From Clostridiaceae bacterium (lineage in GTDB: Bacteria; Bacillota; Clostridia; DSM-8532), in assembly GCA_012518025.1 (NCBI GenBank), contig JAAYTP010000070.1:1-44376 (forward strand): a DNA stretch of 44,376 nucleotides, read 5' to 3'. The notes beneath the pieces were generated by a model that was not told where the DNA came from, ran no database searches, and saw only the letters and a list, made by a program, of their open reading frames with translations. A program made the position numbers and the translations under genes. Below, piece by piece: positions 41,527 through 44,376 of this stretch (within the stretch, counting starts at the first letter, position 1; each line of letters starts with the position of its first letter).

Positions 41527-43333
41527 GATCCATGTCGGAGAATTCAACTCTTGCGATCGAAAGCAGCCTGTTGTCATCCTTCATGGATTCTATTCCAGCC
41601 TGGCTCAGTTCGGTGTTTCTCAAAGCCGGAAGAAACACCGAAAAATTACTTCCCTGCCCTACCCTGCTTTTTGCGATCATGGCGCCTCCAAGAAACTCGG
41701 TGAATTTCTTGGCCAGATATAAACCGATTCCAACACCTTCTGCCTGCCTTGTGAAAGAGCTATCCACCTGGACAAAACGGTCAAAGATGCACTCCATCTT
41801 CTCGCTGGGTATACCCATACCCTCATCCCTTACTTCTATGCAAATCATACGACTTCCGTGCCTCTTCTTCATGGACAATCCAACAATAACAGACTTGCCT
41901 TCAGAGGTAAACTTGATGGCGTTCGACAGAAGATTCAGGAGGATCCGTTCATATTTTTCCTGATCAACTCTAATAATCTTCTGCTTTATACTGGAATTAA
42001 ACTCCAGGATAATGTTTTTCTGCTTTGCAAAAACCTCAACCGACCTGGTAATATCCCTGGTCAGAGCCACTATATCGATGTCTTTCCAGTTAAGGCTGAG
42101 CTCGCCTGAATTGATTCGCGTAATATCCAGCAGATTGTTAACCAACCTTAACTGGCGAAGCGAATTCTGCCTGATCTTACTGATGAATCCCCTGGCTTTT
42201 TCGGTCAATTCACTGCCGCAGGTATGCTCCATGGTCTGGATCGCAGAAAAGATGACGGCAAGGGGAGTTTTGAATTCATGAGAAATGATCGATAAAAACT
42301 CATCCTTTATTTCAATGGATCTTTTAAGAGCATCTATCCGTTCGCGTTCGGATTTCAGTATCTGCTGATGCTGTTGGTTCATAGCACGTTCAGTTCTGAC
42401 CCTGTTTATAGCGATAGCCATCAGGTCGGATACAGCCTTCATCAATGCAAGATCATCCTGGCTGAAGGTATCTTTCTTCCTGCTTGCAAAGGCAAGGGTT
42501 CCAACAACCTTACCCTTTTCAACCAAAGGATGGCATGCATAAGCCCGGATTCCGTCCATTCTGATACATTCTGTATCGATATCATTTGAATTCTGGATAT
42601 TTTCAGCTATCACCCTGGTTTTGTCCCGGGCGGTACGACCACATAATGAGGCACCGTAATCCAGCCACTCCAATTTCTTTTTTGCCTGATCATCCAGGCC
42701 CCAACAGGCATTCATCTTCAATTTATTCTTCTTCTCATCCACCAAATAATTGATGAATACCTGACAATCCAAAAAATCATTAACCTTCAGGCACAGTTTT
42801 TTGATAATACTCTGGGGCCTGTTGCTGGTATGGAGTTTTTCCGCCACTTCATAGAGCAGATCAGCTTTCCTTCTGTATCTGAAGACTTCCTTTTGGGCAT
42901 GCTTGTATTTCGTTGCGTCCTCCCAATACACAATTATCCCCGAGGCTGATGGATGGACACTGCAGTTGAAATGCTGACTGCGATCAGAACAATAATACTC
43001 AAAATTTAAGGACTTGCGCTTTTGCATAGCCCGGCGAAGATGCTCCCCTATTTCGGCTTTGTTCACAAATTCCATGCAGTCCCACACAACCCGACCGAGC
43101 AGGTTCTCTGGCTCATAACCCAGATCCAGTGCAGCCTGACGATTGATATATGTAAACCGCCAGTCCTGATCCAATGTAACGAATCCCAGACAGATACTCT
43201 CTAAAAAATTGACAATGTCTTTCCCGGAATAGCCTGTTTGCTCAAACAAAACCTTGTTCATCCCGGTAACAACAGATGATTGGCGGGAAAAAAAGGAGTG
43301 GGGGCTGTATTTGTCGGCGTTTTTGCATTTCAT
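41516..43333 (-). CDS. Sensor histidine kinase with PAS and GAF domains
   Basis: A 605-residue soluble kinase. Domains: PAS (about 40-145, with LGYEPENLLGRVVWDC), GAF (about 160-310), a coiled segment, HisKA with His352 in ISHEFKTPLAV, and an HATPase domain with NLLSNAIKF, DEGMGIP and GVGIGLYLAKKF. No membrane helix is evident, so it senses an internal signal. There is no response regulator in the window (orphan kinase); in Clostridia such orphan kinases include those acting on Spo0A. AGAGGAA precedes the ATG, with a consensus promoter at 43390-43417. Confidence 0.94.
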   Translation of the reverse strand: MKCKNADKYSPHSFFSRQSSVVTGMNKVLFEQTGYSGKDIVNFLESICLGFVTLDQDWRFTYINRQAALDLGYEPENLLGRVVWDCMEFVNKAEIGEHLRRAMQKRKSLNFEYYCSDRSQHFNCSVHPSASGIIVYWEDATKYKHAQKEVFRYRRKADLLYEVAEKLHTSNRPQSIIKKLCLKVNDFLDCQVFINYLVDEKKNKLKMNACWGLDDQAKKKLEWLDYGASLCGRTARDKTRVIAENIQNSNDIDTECIRMDGIRAYACHPLVEKGKVVGTLAFASRKKDTFSQDDLALMKAVSDLMAIAINRVRTERAMNQQHQQILKSERERIDALKRSIEIKDEFLSIISHEFKTPLAVIFSAIQTMEHTCGSELTEKARGFISKIRQNSLRQLRLVNNLLDITRINSGELSLNWKDIDIVALTRDITRSVEVFAKQKNIILEFNSSIKQKIIRVDQEKYERILLNLLSNAIKFTSEGKSVIVGLSMKKRHGSRMICIEVRDEGMGIPSEKMECIFDRFVQVDSSFTRQAEGVGIGLYLAKKFTEFLGGAMIAKSRVGQGSNFSVFLPALRNTELSQAGIESMKDDNRLLSIARVEFSDMDPTP

Positions 43334-43389
43334 GGGCAGTTCCTCTAAATTCTTCTTATACTGATATATTTTATTGATCAGTTCTAAAG

Positions 43390-43417
43390 TTTATAGCATG
43401 TTTTTGCAATTTGTCAA
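43390..43417 (-). promoter_or_regulatory. Promoter of the histidine kinase gene
   Basis: TTGACA (43417-43412), 16 bases, TATAAA (43395-43390) read on the minus strand. Confidence 0.8.
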
Positions 43418-43455
43418 GCATAATTGCAGATACTAGTATATTTTGTCAAAGATGC

Positions 43456-43485
43456 AAAAAGACCGCCTTTGACGGCAGTCTTTTT
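43456..43485 (-). terminator. Terminator of the Ig-like gene
   Basis: AAAAAGACCGCC and GGCAGTCTTTTT make a stem with one mismatch and a short loop, with A and T tracts at both ends, so it can act in either direction. It lies 45 bases after the stop of the gene at 43531. Confidence 0.85.
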
Positions 43486-43530
43486 GTTCAGATGCACCAT
43501 ATCAGCGCTGTATATGTACGAATGATGTTA

Positions 43531-44376
43531 TTACTGAGCTTCAAGACGAAAATCCTTTTCCAGACCCTTAACGATGTTGCCCGATAAATCGATCAGCTGG
43601 GATACCTTCAATGTATACGGTGTATCGTAATCCAGCGAATCAAATTTAAGTATCAGGGTTTTTGCATCACTGTAAATCACACTGATGGGTACCTTTTTAA
43701 TGCTGATAAAGTTATGGCTGTACTCCAGGGTAAAATTGGCGGGAAGCAGATTGTCGGCGCTAAAGATTACCTCCTGGGAAAGAGTGAGCTTAACCGCATC
43801 GGTTGATATTGCTACAGCTTCTTCAACCTTATTGGCTTCCCGGTTATTATTGGTTCCGGAAAACCGCTCCCTTGTTGATTCAATTCCGTTTCCAAGATAG
43901 TCCTTAACACTGTCGCTGTCAATTCTAACCGTATAGTCGTTTTGTTTCTGGAGCCTGTCGCCATAAGCCAGATACAGCTTTACCTTATACCGGTTGAGTG
44001 GGTCAAAGTAGACCTTCTCAGGACGAACACCGGAAGAAGAACCATAGCGGGTAATGGAATAATTACCTGCATCCGCTGCTGTTTCACCATCCAGCGGCTT
44101 GTTAAAGGTAAGCTCAATGGTCTGATTATCCAGAGCGGTAACCCTGTTCAATTTGAACTTGGTGGTTGAGCCATAGTCGGCCTTGAAGGTGTAGATCTTC
44201 TCTGTAATGAATTCCTGCTTGGTGATATCATTGAGATTGTTTATGGTCAGATAATACATATTATTCTTACTCATCTCTTCACCCAGGTTGAGATAGAGGG
44301 CGCGACCATTAATGTCGATTGTTGTGCTGCTTATGGGAAGAGGATTATTATCCGCATCGGTCAGATAGAAGTTGAA
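43531..44376 (-). CDS. Ig-like (Big_5/SbsA-type) surface protein, C-terminal part
   Basis: The reading frame is open to the right edge, so only the last 281 residues are seen and the true start lies outside the window; an internal ATG at 44274 is not the start. The visible part has two SbsA-type Ig-like domains, with VTALDNQTIELTFNKPLDGE and VAISTDAVKLTLSQEVIFSA as opening strands and YDTPYTLKVSQLIDLSGNIV as a closing one. Such repeats occur in S-layer and other secreted proteins. The C-terminus (EKDFRLEAQ) has no LPXTG or SLH repeat. Confidence 0.85.
   Translation of the reverse strand, partial: FNFYLTDADNNPLPISSTTIDINGRALYLNLGEEMSKNNMYYLTINNLNDITKQEFITEKIYTFKADYGSTTKFKLNRVTALDNQTIELTFNKPLDGETAADAGNYSITRYGSSSGVRPEKVYFDPLNRYKVKLYLAYGDRLQKQNDYTVRIDSDSVKDYLGNGIESTRERFSGTNNNREANKVEEAVAISTDAVKLTLSQEVIFSADNLLPANFTLEYSHNFISIKKVPISVIYSDAKTLILKFDSLDYDTPYTLKVSQLIDLSGNIVKGLEKDFRLEAQ

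Overview
The window looks like a chromosomal segment of a low-to-moderate GC Gram-positive anaerobe, most likely a member of the class Clostridia. The reasons are a ylxM-ffh-rpsP-khpA block, a T-box leader in front of thrS, a cdaA-cdaR pair, RNase J, RqcH, S-layer-type (SLH and Ig-like) secreted proteins, and strong Shine-Dalgarno sites with many TTG and GTG starts. There is no rRNA, prophage, transposase gene or CRISPR array. Most genes are housekeeping. The accessory interest lies in small overlooked genes, envelope proteins of unknown role, a scattered palindromic repeat family and several operator-like sites.

Layout. 1-3.5 kb: archaeal/eukaryal-type aspartate-semialdehyde dehydrogenase, a UDP-sugar-epimerase-like protein, and two small proteins of unknown role, all on the + strand and each followed by a hairpin. 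3.5-5.9 kb (minus): khpA, rpsP, ffh, ylxM, transcribed from a consensus promoter at 5918-5946. 5.9-8 kb: palindromic repeats, a YjdF-like membrane protein, trmB, and tRNA-Trp with its own promoter and terminator. 8-10.5 kb: a nuclease-helicase fusion of the DinG/XPD type. 10.5-18.5 kb (minus): CvpA-like, EamA transporter, a secreted 539-residue protein, an SLH protein, a carboxy-terminal protease and a membrane-anchored beta-propeller protein; a 30-residue membrane peptide lies upstream at 18566-18658.

18.8-24 kb: rqcH on the + strand, then cdaA-cdaR-mtaD on the minus strand, in which mtaD takes the place usual for glmM. 24-32 kb: pstB and holA and thrS (minus, thrS under T-box control), then pstS-pstC-pstA divergent on the + strand, so the phosphate transporter is split over two loci. 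31.9-36 kb: a comEA-like gene and dacF are divergent from two promoters that share the same -35 sequence; then rnj (RNase J). 36-40 kb: a CCA-adding-type nucleotidyltransferase, fructose-bisphosphate aldolase with a Rex-box-like dyad in its leader, a small unknown gene, and a ferredoxin-domain aldo/keto reductase. 40-44.4 kb: an SPFH protein followed by a 58-residue ribbon-helix-helix protein, whose end overlaps that of a hybrid PAS-GAF histidine kinase, then the C-terminal part of an Ig-like surface protein that runs off the window.

How the genes relate: translation and protein targeting (ffh, rpsP, khpA, ylxM, trmB, tRNA-Trp, thrS, rqcH, cca, rnj) dominate. A second theme is the envelope (dacF, Ctp, SLH and Ig-like proteins, cdaA/cdaR for c-di-AMP, SPFH). 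All start choices, promoters and terminators were read by eye from the bases, and no similarity search was run.
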